A stretch of 64,000 nt of DNA from an uncultured Verrucomicrobiae bacterium (GTDB lineage Bacteria > Verrucomicrobiota > Verrucomicrobiia > Limisphaerales > UBA1100): assembly GCA_937775205.1 (NCBI GenBank), contig CALKBX010000003.1, forward strand, positions 1 to 64,000. The letters are read 5' to 3'. Positions 1 to 9,283 of the stretch are shown piece after piece. Made by a program: the position numbers and the translations under genes. Below the pieces are notes generated by a model that made no database searches, was not told the DNA's origin, and was given only the letters and a program-made list of their open reading frames with translations. Each line of letters opens with the position of its first letter. Position 1 is the first letter of the stretch.

Positions 1-38
1 CAATTCCCACCGCCTCCACCAATTTTATTTTGTTCCAG

Positions 39-236
39 ATGTTAAAAAAACAATCGCCAGTCGGCCTCGCGGCGAGGCTGTTTCTTTTTATTGTGATTGC
101 GGCGGGCGGCTTGATGTTGCCCGGCTGTAGCAGCATCAACAAAGTGAATCCCGTGTCCGACGAATCCTATTTCCAATGGCTCTTCGCCCTTCCGCACAAG
201 GCCGTGAAAACGGTTTTGGACATCCATGAAGAATAG
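39..236 (+). CDS. Small predicted lipoprotein, function unknown
   Basis: Encodes about 65 residues. A basic start (MLKKQ) is followed by a hydrophobic stretch and a lipobox LPGC near residue 30, so the mature protein would be a lipid-anchored peptide of roughly 35 residues. I chose the ATG at 39 over the in-frame TTG at 30 because it starts just before the lysines of the signal peptide. The upstream side is cut by the window edge, so it may be the last gene of an operon. No recognisable domain; function unknown. Confidence 0.6.
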   Translation: MLKKQSPVGLAARLFLFIVIAAGGLMLPGCSSINKVNPVSDESYFQWLFALPHKAVKTVLDIHEE

Positions 237-269
237 TCGGCAAGCCGATCTATTTTTTACTTCTGAATT

Positions 270-1721
270 TTAACTCAACCCCTTAATGGGTTTGGCGTGA
301 TAGATGGAATGGGGACGGCCGGTGGAGTCGGTGTAGGTGGCGTTGGTGGGGATGCCGAGGGTTTCGTAAATGGTGGCAGCAAGGTTTTCGGGTTTCTGCG
401 GGGCGCGCGCGGGATGGCCGCCGATTTTATCGGACGCGCCGATGACGTTGCCGCCATGCACGCCGCCGCCGGCGCAGAGGATGGATTGAACGGCGCCCCA
501 ATGATCGCGACCGGGGAGTTTGGCGCTCGGGAGGGTGGTGATTTTTGGGGTGCGGCCAAATTCGCTGGCCATCACGATGAGGGTGTCTTCCAATAAACCA
601 CTGGCGCTCAAGTCATCGATGAGGGCGCTTAGGGCACGATCCATCGGGGGCAGGAGATAATCTTTCAGGTTGGGAAACGCGGCTTGATGGGTGTCCCAAG
701 TTTCGTTATTGCCGAGGTTCACCTGCACGAGGTTTACGCCGAGGTTCACGAGGTTGCGCGCCATGAGGAGGGACCACCCGAAGCTGTTGTCGCCGTAGCG
801 CTCGATTTGTTTTGGATCCGCCTTGGATAGATCAAAGGCGTCGTGTGCCTTGCCGTTGGCGAGGAGGGAGAGGGCGGCTTGGCGGTATTTGTCGAAGTCC
901 TCTTGATTAGCTGCCGTCTCGAGCGCGCGGGATTGGGTTTCTAGGTTTTGGCGCAGTGCAATGCGATCGGTTACGCGGCGGAGGTTCAAGCCTTGTGGCA
1001 AGGTAAGTTGAGGCGATTGAAAGGTGAGGGCGGGATCCTTCATCGCGCCGGTGGCGTGGTGAAAGAGATATTTCGGATACGCGCCATAATGCAACGGATG
1101 TTTCGGGGAAGCTTCCAAAAACCACGGGTCGCGCGCGGGCCCCATGCGCCCGGCGAACTGGCCAGGGATGGTGCGCCCGGTGCGGTGCACGATTTTATCC
1201 GGCATTACAATCACCGGCGTGGGGGCATGCCCGCGCGGCTTGAGTATTGAGTTGGTGATGGCGGCGATGCTTGGGTCGTCGGTGTCCTGTGGTTTGCTGG
1301 AGTTAAACCCCGCAGGCGGCGTGGACATCCCGGTGAGCATCGCATGGTGCCCCTGTGAATGTTCGTTGTGCGGATGAGTGAGCGATCGCACTAGCGCCCA
1401 TTTATCTGAACGCTGCGCCAACATCGGCAGATGTTCGCAAATATGGATGCCGGGAGTTTTGGTGCGGATGGGGTTAAACTCCCCGCGAATCTCGCGCGGG
1501 GCATTGGGTTTGAGATCAAAACTCTCGTGCTGGGCCAAGCCGCCCGAGAGGAAAACATAAATGACCGACTTCCCCCGGGCAGCGGGAGCTTCCGCTCGCA
1601 ATCGCGCCACATCGCTCATCCCCAGCCCCATAAACCCCAGAGTGCCCGCGTGAATGGCGGCACGGCGGGAAACTCCGTTCTGGCGGTGAAGCAAGTCCAT
1701 ATGACGCAACGGAACACCCAT
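270..1721 (-). CDS. DUF1501 family secreted protein
   Basis: A 483-residue member of the DUF1501 family (distant alkaline-phosphatase/sulfatase-like fold), very common in Planctomycetes and Verrucomicrobia and of unproven biochemical activity. An N-terminal SRRAAIHAG stretch resembles a Tat-type signal. Family landmarks visible are VIYVFLSGGLAQHESFDLKP near the N-terminus, the HNEHSQGHHAMLTG segment, NLVQVNLGNNETWDTH, and EFGRTP followed by GRDHWG near the C-terminus. It lies 25 bases downstream of the sulfatase at 1747-3597 on the same strand, so the two are probably co-transcribed and act together on an extracellular polymer. Start at 1721 is the first ATG; an alternative is 1700. Confidence 0.9.
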   Translation of the reverse strand: MGVPLRHMDLLHRQNGVSRRAAIHAGTLGFMGLGMSDVARLRAEAPAARGKSVIYVFLSGGLAQHESFDLKPNAPREIRGEFNPIRTKTPGIHICEHLPMLAQRSDKWALVRSLTHPHNEHSQGHHAMLTGMSTPPAGFNSSKPQDTDDPSIAAITNSILKPRGHAPTPVIVMPDKIVHRTGRTIPGQFAGRMGPARDPWFLEASPKHPLHYGAYPKYLFHHATGAMKDPALTFQSPQLTLPQGLNLRRVTDRIALRQNLETQSRALETAANQEDFDKYRQAALSLLANGKAHDAFDLSKADPKQIERYGDNSFGWSLLMARNLVNLGVNLVQVNLGNNETWDTHQAAFPNLKDYLLPPMDRALSALIDDLSASGLLEDTLIVMASEFGRTPKITTLPSAKLPGRDHWGAVQSILCAGGGVHGGNVIGASDKIGGHPARAPQKPENLAATIYETLGIPTNATYTDSTGRPHSIYHAKPIKGLS

Positions 1722-1746
1722 TCCCGCATCCCGTCAAGCAGGGAAG

Positions 1747-3597
1747 TTACTGTCCTTCCACGCCGAATTCGGCAAGGGAAGCCCAAGGGCCGGCGTTGAT
1801 TTCGGACAACGTACGAATGCGAATGAAGCGGCCTTTCACAGCAGCGCACTTTAAGGCTTGCGGCGACTTGGTTTTCTTCAGCGTGGCCTTGACGCTCGGT
1901 GGGCCAAATTTTTTGGTATCACTGGAAATGCTGATTTCAATTTCTTTAAGGGTGCCGTTCCAAGCGGCGTCTTGGCGGGCGAGGAGCCGGAAACCGGTGA
2001 GCGTGAATTCGCGGCCGAGGTCGATAATAAGTTCGTGTGGATGTTTTTTTATTTTCGGCGAAAATTGTGTGTGCCAGATTGTGTTGGCGTTGCCATCGAT
2101 GACGTTGCGGGCGAATTTGCCGTTGCCGATATTTTCGCTGCTGAAACGAATGATTTTGAAATCTTTGCTGCTCAATAATCCCTTTGTATTCCACTTGGCT
2201 TTGCCGGCGCGTTGGGGTGGGCGGGTGGAGCCAAATTTGGCGCGGCGATCTTTTTCGTGATTTGTACGGTCGGCAAAGGTGCCTTCCACGGCGGGTTCAT
2301 GCGCCGCGGCGGCGTGGGCTTTCATTTGCGCAAGAATCATTGGGTTTGCGTCGGCCACATTGCGGGCTTCGCTGATGTCCTTTTTCAAGTCGTATAATTC
2401 CCAAGGCGCGTTGGGGCGCGGGCGCACGGCTTTCCAATTATCCATTCGCACGGCGGTTTGGTTGCCGAGCTCCCAATAAAGATATTTGTGCCGAGGTTGT
2501 TTGCGGCCAAACAGCTCGGGGACGATTGAGATGCCGTCGGTGTCTTTCACGGCGCGAGTGCCGGTGAGCTCGGCGAGGGTGGGCATGACATCCGGGAAAT
2601 ACCAAAGATGATCGCTCACGCGGCCGGGCTTGATCTTGCCGGGCCAGCGGATGGCCATCGGAATGCGCAGGCCGCCCTCGTAGAGGTTGCCTTTGCCGCC
2701 GCGAAATTCTACGCCGGTCCTGGGGTCTTTATTGGCGCTGTGCAGACCGCGCGGATGTTCTGCGGTTTTGAAATAATTGTTGCCGCCGTTGTCGCCGCAG
2801 AAAAAGACGATGGTGTTTTCGTCGAGCTTCAGTTCCTTCAGCAAATCGAGCACTTCGCCGACTTGGCGATCGACCATGCCCACCATGGCGGCGTAGCGGC
2901 GGGCAGGCTCAGGCCAGTCTTTGTCTTTATAATCGGCCCACGCGGGATCGTTATTGGGGATGTCAAAAATCCCGTGGGGCGGGGTGATGGGGAGGTAACA
3001 GAAAAAGGGTTTGTCCTTGTTGGTGCGAATGAATTTCAGCGACTCTTCAAAAATCACGTAGTGGGAATATTGCGTGCCGGTGCTGCCACCTTTGTTTCCG
3101 GGCAAGGGCACTTCTTTGCTGTTCCTAATAATATACGGCGGATAATAACTGTGCGCGTGGACTTGGTCGTAATAGCCGAGGAACACATCGAAGCCGTGTT
3201 GCTCCGGTACGCCGGTACTGCCGCGTCCGCCGCAGCCCCATTTTCCGAAACCGCCGGTGGCGTAGCCGGCGCGCTTGAGCATACTGGCGATGGTTTGCTC
3301 TCCGGCGCGCATGGGGGTGCCGCCGCCGTTGACGCGTACGGAGGTGTGGCCGCTGTGCTTGCCGGTCATTAGCACGCAGCGCGTGGGTGCGCACACGGAC
3401 GAGCCGGCGAGCGCTTGCGTGAACCACATGCCCTCGGCGGCGAGGCTGTCGATGCGCGGGGTTCGGATGGTTTTACTGCCCATAAACGACGGCTCGTAGT
3501 AGCCCAGCTCGTCGCACATGATGTAAACGATGTTGGGTTTCGTGACGGCGTGAAGCGATGGCAGCAAAAACAGTGCGAGAAAAAAGGTAAAGCGCAT
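1747..3597 (-). CDS. Secreted arylsulfatase with C-terminal F5/8-type (discoidin) domain
   Basis: Type I sulfatase of about 616 residues. The start at 3597 gives a clean Sec signal peptide (MRFTFFLALFLLPSLHA) and is preferred over the ATG at 3612. The sulfatase domain opens with PNIVYIMCDELGYYEPS and carries the maturation motif C-A-P-T-R (Cys about residue 69), where Cys is converted to formylglycine; FFCGDNGGNN and the GNLYEGGLRIP segment are further family landmarks. Residues from about 480 form a second domain with IDGNANTIWHTQFS and LGREFTLTGFRLLAR, typical of carbohydrate-binding discoidin modules. Probably removes sulfate esters from a polysaccharide outside the cytoplasm. First gene of a two-gene unit with the DUF1501 gene. 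Confidence 0.92.
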   Translation of the reverse strand: MRFTFFLALFLLPSLHAVTKPNIVYIMCDELGYYEPSFMGSKTIRTPRIDSLAAEGMWFTQALAGSSVCAPTRCVLMTGKHSGHTSVRVNGGGTPMRAGEQTIASMLKRAGYATGGFGKWGCGGRGSTGVPEQHGFDVFLGYYDQVHAHSYYPPYIIRNSKEVPLPGNKGGSTGTQYSHYVIFEESLKFIRTNKDKPFFCYLPITPPHGIFDIPNNDPAWADYKDKDWPEPARRYAAMVGMVDRQVGEVLDLLKELKLDENTIVFFCGDNGGNNYFKTAEHPRGLHSANKDPRTGVEFRGGKGNLYEGGLRIPMAIRWPGKIKPGRVSDHLWYFPDVMPTLAELTGTRAVKDTDGISIVPELFGRKQPRHKYLYWELGNQTAVRMDNWKAVRPRPNAPWELYDLKKDISEARNVADANPMILAQMKAHAAAAHEPAVEGTFADRTNHEKDRRAKFGSTRPPQRAGKAKWNTKGLLSSKDFKIIRFSSENIGNGKFARNVIDGNANTIWHTQFSPKIKKHPHELIIDLGREFTLTGFRLLARQDAAWNGTLKEIEISISSDTKKFGPPSVKATLKKTKSPQALKCAAVKGRFIRIRTLSEINAGPWASLAEFGVEGQ

Positions 3598-3637
3598 AGC
3601 CGTTTGTGGCACAGCGCGGGGCGCAAGGCAAGAGAGG

Positions 3638-4513
3638 TTAGTCGCTCTTTGGGAGCGGCTTAAAATTGGAAGACTCGCTTGAGAACGTAATGGTGTGGGG
3701 CGTCCACAAAACGCGGCCCTCGATGGAGCTGGTGACGCGATGGTCGGTCCAGATTTCCGGGGTGAGGCGTTTTTGATAGGCGGTGAGTTTGAACGTGTTC
3801 ACCGTGGCCGCCAGGCCACCGATGACGTAAAGGGGGTTGGCCAGTATCACCTCGGCCTTGGTGACTTGAAATTCTGTTTGATCAATCCAGATTTTGATGA
3901 GCACGTGCTTGAGCACCTCGTTGGCCATCGCTTCTTTGAAGCGCCTTTCGGGGTTGTGCAGGAATTGCAAAATGTACGCGGGACGGCCATTGACGGTCTC
4001 GGTGCCGATGAGGTGTGGGATGAATTTGTCCCGATGCTTTTCAATGTTGCGCACCATCAGGTTGGCATCGCCCTCGCGATCCGGGTCCTCCGCCGATTCG
4101 CCTTTACCCAATATTTTAATCTGATGTTTGTGGATTTTCTTGCGCTCCTTTTCTACCTGTTCGGGTGTGGGCTTTTTGCCGTCGATCAACAGCAGCACCG
4201 GATCGCGATTATCTGAAAAGGATTGGTACGTTCGCGTCTTGAGGCGTTCTTTTTTGCCTTCGACTTCATTGATCACAACTTTGCGCTGGAAGGTGAAGAC
4301 GACGCCCGCTTCGGTTTTGGCTTGGCGCCGTTTCTCGGCCTCCAGTGCCTTGTCAGAAATCTCCCGCGCGGTTAAGGGCCGCACTTGGTTTGCCTCGTCT
4401 CCCGCTTCGGGCAGAGGTTCCACCGCTTTACCGCCAAACGAAATGCAACCGGTGAGCGTGGCCAAGCCCAAAGCCAGCATCATCAGCACCATCGAATTAT
4501 TTGTGATTTTCAT
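3638..4513 (-). CDS. Predicted lipoprotein, LolA-like/outer-membrane-sorting type
   Basis: About 291 residues from the ATG at 4513, which places a lipobox LTGC about 22 residues in; the longer reading to 4549 adds residues ahead of the signal peptide and is less likely. The mature N-terminus is charged and low in complexity (residues 30-90). The C-terminal half (VNGRPAYILQFLHNPERRF, IWIDQTEFQVTKAEVILANPL, EIWTDHRVTSSIEGRVLW) resembles the beta-sheet core of LolA/outer-membrane-lipoprotein-sorting-like proteins, which bind lipid or lipoprotein. This assignment rests on pattern only. It sits 40 bases upstream of the sulfatase on the same strand. Confidence 0.75.
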   Translation of the reverse strand: MKITNNSMVLMMLALGLATLTGCISFGGKAVEPLPEAGDEANQVRPLTAREISDKALEAEKRRQAKTEAGVVFTFQRKVVINEVEGKKERLKTRTYQSFSDNRDPVLLLIDGKKPTPEQVEKERKKIHKHQIKILGKGESAEDPDREGDANLMVRNIEKHRDKFIPHLIGTETVNGRPAYILQFLHNPERRFKEAMANEVLKHVLIKIWIDQTEFQVTKAEVILANPLYVIGGLAATVNTFKLTAYQKRLTPEIWTDHRVTSSIEGRVLWTPHTITFSSESSNFKPLPKSD

Positions 4514-4627
4514 CACGCGGCACGGTATGAAATTTTCATGAAAAAGCAAAGCCGGATTCTCAAATCACAAGATACAACTTGCACATTTTTGAGTGGCTAA
4601 ACGAGCGGAGCTCGATAGGCTGGCGGC

Positions 4628-4882
4628 GTGAAAATCACGAAACTGAAACAAAAAATGACGACACTCGCACTGGGCGCGCTGCTGTTGGCGGGTGCGGGGT
4701 GTTCCTCCATGCAGTCGCGCACGGTGCTGCATCAGGACGGCCCGTACCCCGGCGTGCGCAGCCTCGGCCAGAATTATCCGAAGGCCGATTGGGGCGCGGC
4801 GCGCTATCCTGCAATGCTCATCGACCTGCCGTTCTCAGCGGTATTCGATACATTGGCGTTGCCGCTTGATTCATTGGACTAG
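4628..4882 (+). CDS. YceK/YidQ-type small lipoprotein
   Basis: An 84-residue lipoprotein. A GTG start at 4628 gives MKITKLKQK before the hydrophobic segment; an ATG at 4655 is an alternative. The lipobox LAGAGC precedes a short mature domain with YPGVRSLGQNYPK and the ending DLPFSAVFDTLALPLDSLD. The pattern PFS-x-x-x-DTL-x-LP is characteristic of the YceK/YidQ family of small enterobacterial lipoproteins, whose role is unknown. It is divergent from the lipoprotein at 3638-4513. Confidence 0.75.
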   Translation: MKITKLKQKMTTLALGALLLAGAGCSSMQSRTVLHQDGPYPGVRSLGQNYPKADWGAARYPAMLIDLPFSAVFDTLALPLDSLD

Positions 4883-4957
4883 CTGCGGGTTGTTCCCAAA
4901 ACAGAGCCAGCCGGTGAACAACCTAAAATCGGCATCGAATCTGCTTTGCTTTTGGGG

Positions 4958-5140
4958 ATGAAAGAAAGTGCCATCAGCGAGAAATCATCCCGCAAGGTCG
5001 GATTCCAGCGCCACCCCAAGCATCGCCACCAGTTGGGCTCCGACGGCCAGCCCGATGCGGTGATTGAACAGTTTTACGACTGGCTGGATCGCCACGGCCA
5101 TCGCGCCGCGAATGCGCCGGGCTTGGCTATCCGCGACTAG
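4958..5140 (+). CDS. Small hypothetical protein
   Basis: A 60-residue open frame starting at an ATG preceded by GGGG. The product is basic and His-rich (FQRHPKHRHQLGSDGQ) and ends in a short amphipathic part. It fills the otherwise empty gap between the YidQ-like gene and the 3' end of the carbonic anhydrase gene. I recognise no family, and it may be a chance open frame; homologues would be needed to accept it. Confidence 0.3.
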   Translation: MKESAISEKSSRKVGFQRHPKHRHQLGSDGQPDAVIEQFYDWLDRHGHRAANAPGLAIRD

Positions 5141-5145
5141 TGTGA

Positions 5146-6901
5146 TTAGCGCGGTTGCGGTGCGGGAACGATTCCGGGCAAAGGCAGTCCCGTTCCGCCG
5201 CGTACCCCGATTGTGGGGGCATTAGTTGACACCCCGGGTAGCAGCTCATGCGGCTTTGGAAAAGAGCTCGGCACACGTGGGGCATCATTCCCCGGAACAA
5301 GACCACCACCGGGAAGAGCGGGGGTAGCTCTAATTACAGGCCCGGTTCGCTTGTCTTCAAACTTCAAAACAAACCGGCGTTTTTTTTCCATCACTGGGCG
5401 GGCATTGCTTGAGTAGCGATTGGTGAATGCTTTTATTTGCATGTCGGAAAACTGGATGGGTTCAGCCATCACCGTCCAAAGAACATTTTCGGAACAGGGC
5501 GGAGTGGTAAGCGATCCGTTGTAGCGATAGTACGAGCGTTTGCCCTCGGGTGGCAGCAGGCTGATGGGGCCGTCGAGACGGAAGCGGATGCCGCCGTCAT
5601 TAGGCTTCACTGCGCTGAGGTCGGACCAAAGGTCTTTGATAAACGGATGGGGATCGGGCCCCGATTCAATCATTACCCCAATCACCGCCAGTTGATCTTG
5701 CTGGGGTTTTGGTTTTTTGTGTGTTTCAGCGGGGCCCTCCGGGGCTGGAATGCAGGAATCGCCAAGCGTTCCGTGATCATTCTCTTTCACCAGTTTGTGA
5801 ACTAAATGCAATTCCATTTTGGCGGCGTCGCCATTGATTTCATGCTCGCTCATGGCGTGGAAATGAAATTGTAACAACTGATATTTTTGGCCATCGATGA
5901 TGATGTAATTTTTGTCATTCTTGATATCCACCTGAATCGTGTGGCCATTGTCCTTCAATAAATGCAGGCCGCCGGAATAATGAAACTCAATGCGCTTGAG
6001 CGTGGGGAGCGTGAGCGCGTCTTCGGGAATGATATTGATGGGCGACTGGCGGATGCCCGCCTTGGCGATGGCCCAATCAGATTTTATTTTGTGCCACCCA
6101 AAGGGGCCGGTCTTGCCTTCGTAGGACCAATGCGGATCCGCGCCGTGGCTTTCGGCGGGCTTGGGTTGAGCAAGGGCTTCGGCTTGGCCGCCGTGATGGC
6201 CGTGGGAATCATTGGCGTGGCCGTCATCCGGATGATTAAGCCGCGCGGAGGGGGCGCCCTCGGTGGTGGTGATAATAATGTCCGGCGCTTTAAGGGGAAC
6301 CGTTAGAGGAACCGCTCCATGGGGTGCTTCGGGGACGGTACCGTGTGATTCTGTGTGTAATGGCGTCTTGGGCTCATCCTCATGACTTGTGCTGTGCTCG
6401 GCTCCGTGTTTTTCGCCGTGATCCGGTTCGGCGGTGGTGTGCGGCTCCGTGTTTTTCGCCTTGATCGGTGGTGTGTCCGGTTTCGTGATTTTCGCCGTGA
6501 TCGGTGGTGTGTCCGGTTCCGTGTTTTTCGCCTTGATCGGTGGTGTGTCCGGCTCCGTGATTTTCGCCTTGATCGGTGGTGTGTCCGGTTTCGTGATTTT
6601 CGCCGTGGTCGGTGGTGTGTCCGGCTCCGTGATTTTCGCCGTGACCGGTGGTGTGTCCGGTTCCGTGATTTTCGCCTTGATCGGTGGCGTGTCCGGCTCC
6701 GTGATTTTCGCCGTGTCCGGTTCCGTGTTTGTGGTCATCATGACCTTTGGCGGGCGTTTTTGCCTCGCTGACTTTAGAGGCTTCCGCGAAGCGGCTATCG
6801 ATCATGCTTTTGGCCATGACGGCAACGCCGCCCATGATTACCAAAAAAAATGATGCGGTGACCGTTGCGGCACCCCACGGGGATTGTAGGAACTTCTTCA
6901 T
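5146..6901 (-). CDS. Alpha-type carbonic anhydrase with His-rich repeat linker, frame broken near 6441
   Basis: Two overlapping minus-strand frames make up one gene. The first (from ATG 6901) gives MKKFLQSPWGAA, a membrane anchor or signal segment, and about nine 12-residue repeats of the type GENHGAGHTTDQ. The second carries the rest: an acidic/His linker, then an alpha-carbonic anhydrase domain with QSPINI, LLQFHFHAMSEH and MELHLVHK (the three zinc-ligand histidines), and SLTTPPCSE at the substrate pocket. The enzyme would hydrate CO2 in the periplasm. At 6441-6442 one repeat lacks two bases (TC in the plus-strand sense) that every other copy has, and this shifts the frame between anchor and enzyme. 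It is either a real lesion, phase variation in the repeat, or a read error; reading around it restores one continuous protein of about 585 residues. The upstream extension of the second frame (to 6741) is the repeat read out of phase. Confidence 0.85.
6400..6733 (-). repeat. 36-bp tandem repeat coding a His-rich linker
   Basis: About nine copies of a 36-base unit, each coding 12 residues with three or four His and acidic partners (pattern GE(N/K)H(G/E)xGHTTD(Q/H)). Copies differ at a few positions. The copy at 6411-6450 is two bases short and breaks the reading frame, and the copy at the 5' end of the array is truncated. The His spacing suggests binding of divalent metal such as zinc. Confidence 0.85.
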
Positions 6902-6959
6902 GGCTCCTGTTTACCTAACCTAATTCGCCCATTTCGTCAAGGCGGATTCGCGGGGCAAA

Positions 6960-8099
6960 TCAGGGCGCAATCGGATGGAGTGTGTCGCCGGGGGTGAGGG
7001 TTTGGATGGGGAGTCGGCCGAGATCGGCGGCGGCGACTTCCTCCATGGAATTGCTGATACGCAAGGTGCCCACATAGAGGCCGGTGGTTTTGCTTTTGAC
7101 GATGAATCTGTCGTTTTTCTTAACGCCGTGCCGGGTGCCAATGTTAATCACGGCGAATCCGGCGCGGGCGTCCACGGTCACCACGCTGCCGATGGGCTCG
7201 GAGGCGCCGGGTGTTGTGGGTGGCTTCACGGCAATGGGGCGGGGCGGGGCGGGCGCGGTTAGTACGGATGGAATGAGGTGGGTTACCACTGGTGGCGGGC
7301 TTGGGGCTGCTGGCGATGGGCGGCCGACTTGGGCGAGTTGGCGGGTGAGGAGATCAACTTTTTGGTTGGCGGAGTTGAGGGCCGACAGGGCGGCGCGGAG
7401 TTGGGCAGCTGTTTGGGCATTGCCGGCTCCGGGGTTGTTGCGTTGGGCTTGGAGTTGGGTTTGCAGTTGCTTGTTCTCTTCGGCCTGCGCGTTGGCTTGG
7501 GTCTCGAGTATTTTTAATTGATCCTTGGATTGCGCGTAGAGCGTGGAGGTTTGGGCGAACTGCGACTGCATATTCTTGGCGGTGGTTTGCAGTGCCTCGA
7601 GGTCGCCGCTGGCTTTGTTTAGGTTGGTGGTGAGAGCGTCAATTTGTGCCTTGAGCTGGGCGTTTTCCACGTCGAGCAGGTCAGTGGTGTTTTGGGTGTT
7701 GTCCAGTTCGTTCTGGTGTTTGCCGAGCACCTCGGTGTTGCTGGCGAGTTCCTGGGTGAGGAGAAATAATTTCTGTTCCTGCTCAGCGAGTGCTTCCTGG
7801 CTTTTCGTTTCCTGTTGATTGAACAACAGCACACCGGTGATGAGCAGCGCCACCAACGCGGCGGCCATACTCCAGATGAGTGCGCGCGGCGGGCGGGCTT
7901 GGGCGATGGGCGCAGTGGTTGCGTTCAAGGGGAAAACGCCGGTGGTGTTGGCGGCGGTCCAGTCGCCGCCGAGGCCGTCTTGGAAGACTGGTGTTTCGGG
8001 CGGCAAAGCTCCGTGTTGGATCAGCCGTGAAAGGTCGCTTTCGTCAATGGGTCCGCGTTGCGTCCCATCCTTTACATAATACCACTGTGAAGTTCCCAT
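6960..8099 (-). CDS. GYF_2-domain membrane protein with long coiled coil
   Basis: About 379 residues. The ATG at 8099 is preferred because GGGGGA lies five bases upstream; the more upstream ATG at 8111 is in frame. Residues 1-50 (WYYVKDGTQRGPIDESDLSR) form a GYF_2/DUF4339 domain, thought to bind proline-rich peptides on the cytoplasmic side. A transmembrane helix follows (LIWSMAAALVALLITGVLLF), then about 150 residues of Gln/Leu-rich coiled coil, a Pro-rich linker and a compact C-terminal domain (VVTVDARAGFAVINIG, GVKKNDRFIVKS) resembling FlgT C-terminal-like beta domains. Probably a membrane-bound scaffold. The same N-terminal domain recurs at 59388 and 60138. Confidence 0.85.
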   Translation of the reverse strand: MGTSQWYYVKDGTQRGPIDESDLSRLIQHGALPPETPVFQDGLGGDWTAANTTGVFPLNATTAPIAQARPPRALIWSMAAALVALLITGVLLFNQQETKSQEALAEQEQKLFLLTQELASNTEVLGKHQNELDNTQNTTDLLDVENAQLKAQIDALTTNLNKASGDLEALQTTAKNMQSQFAQTSTLYAQSKDQLKILETQANAQAEENKQLQTQLQAQRNNPGAGNAQTAAQLRAALSALNSANQKVDLLTRQLAQVGRPSPAAPSPPPVVTHLIPSVLTAPAPPRPIAVKPPTTPGASEPIGSVVTVDARAGFAVINIGTRHGVKKNDRFIVKSKTTGLYVGTLRISNSMEEVAAADLGRLPIQTLTPGDTLHPIAP

Positions 8100-8344
8100 C
8101 GTTTCCCCCATTTGTACCCTTTGTTGATTACGCCCGAAAAGTTCGGACACCTCCTGACTTGAGGCTACAAAAAGTGGGTGGAAATGCAAGCCCGCGTGTC
8201 GGCAGTTATTCACGGCTGGGCATTACTTTCCACCGATGTTTATTTGAGGGAGGGGCCAAATTCCCTTGCGCACGATGTGCTTCTGCGCTGGCTCTTACAA
8301 GACTGCTCGTGTAACCTGAATCTATGTACCGCGTATTGTCCGTT

Positions 8345-9235
8345 ATGAAACTGCAAATAATTACCGCCCTCGGCGTGGGCTTGGCGTTGCCCTTGATTGC
8401 CGCCGATAAGCCCCAAGCCAAACCGGAGACCGAGGCCGGCTACATTCGGTTTCGCGAACACCCCAAAGGCGCGGTGATGGAGGTGGCGGTCATCCAAATG
8501 AAAAATGCCAAAACCGGCGCGCAGGTGGATCTCATCGGCGCGGTGCATATTGGCGACAAGGCGTATTACGAGGAGTTGAACAAAATTTTCAAAGGCTACG
8601 ACCGCGTGCTGTACGAAATGGTGAAGCCCAAGGAAATGGATCCCGCCAAGCCGCGTGACCCGAAGCGTAAGCAGTCTGGCATTTCTACCCTGCAAAATTT
8701 CATGGGCGAAAAACTCGGCCTCGAATTTCAGTTGGACATTGTGAACTACGGCGCGAAGAATTTTGTGCACGCGGACATGACTCCCAAGCAATTTGCCAAA
8801 CGCCAAAAAGCGCGCGGTGAAAACATGCTTTCGATTATGTTCAAATCCTTTCAGCAGGAAATGGCTGCGAAGAAAAAAGGCGGCGGCGCGGCCCAAGTCA
8901 GCACCGCCGAGTTATTGCGCGCGCTCTTCAGTCCCAACTTCGCCGTGGATATGAAATACATCTTCGCCCAGCAATTCCAAGATATGGAACGCATCTCCGC
9001 CGGGATGGACACTGACGAAGGCTCCGTTATCTTGACCGAACGCAACGATGTGGCGCTGAAGGTGCTGAAAAAAGAACTCGCTTCCGGTCACAAAAAACTC
9101 GGCATCTTCTACGGTGCCGCCCACCTGCCGGACATGAAAGAAAAGCTGATCAAAGATTTCGGCTACCAACAAACCGGCACGAAGTGGGTCACCGCCTGGG
9201 ATCTGCCCAAGCGCACCGTCCGAAAGAAACGCTGA
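8345..9235 (+). CDS. TraB/GumN-like secreted protein
   Basis: About 296 residues from the ATG at 8345, which gives a Sec signal peptide ending near LIAADK; an upstream start at 8324 adds seven residues. The two family hallmarks of the TraB/PrgY/GumN (TIKI-like) group are visible: VDLIGAVHIGDKAYYEELN near the N-terminus and LGIFYGAAHLPDMKEKL near the C-terminus, each with a Gly-x-x-His core. Members are proposed metalloproteases or regulators of peptide signals; activity here is not proven. Single gene, divergent from the GYF_2 gene. The 8100-8344 intergenic stretch must hold both promoters, but I see no convincing motif. Confidence 0.8.
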   Translation: MKLQIITALGVGLALPLIAADKPQAKPETEAGYIRFREHPKGAVMEVAVIQMKNAKTGAQVDLIGAVHIGDKAYYEELNKIFKGYDRVLYEMVKPKEMDPAKPRDPKRKQSGISTLQNFMGEKLGLEFQLDIVNYGAKNFVHADMTPKQFAKRQKARGENMLSIMFKSFQQEMAAKKKGGGAAQVSTAELLRALFSPNFAVDMKYIFAQQFQDMERISAGMDTDEGSVILTERNDVALKVLKKELASGHKKLGIFYGAAHLPDMKEKLIKDFGYQQTGTKWVTAWDLPKRTVRKKR

Positions 9236-9283
9236 CGGCGGCGGGGTTTGATCCGGCGCTGAGGCCGGCTCGTAAAGCCAGTC

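Noticed and set aside
6460-6741. N-terminal TEPDTPP-rich extension of the carbonic anhydrase frame
   Set aside because: It is the His-rich 36-bp repeat read in the wrong phase; the other phase carries the membrane anchor.
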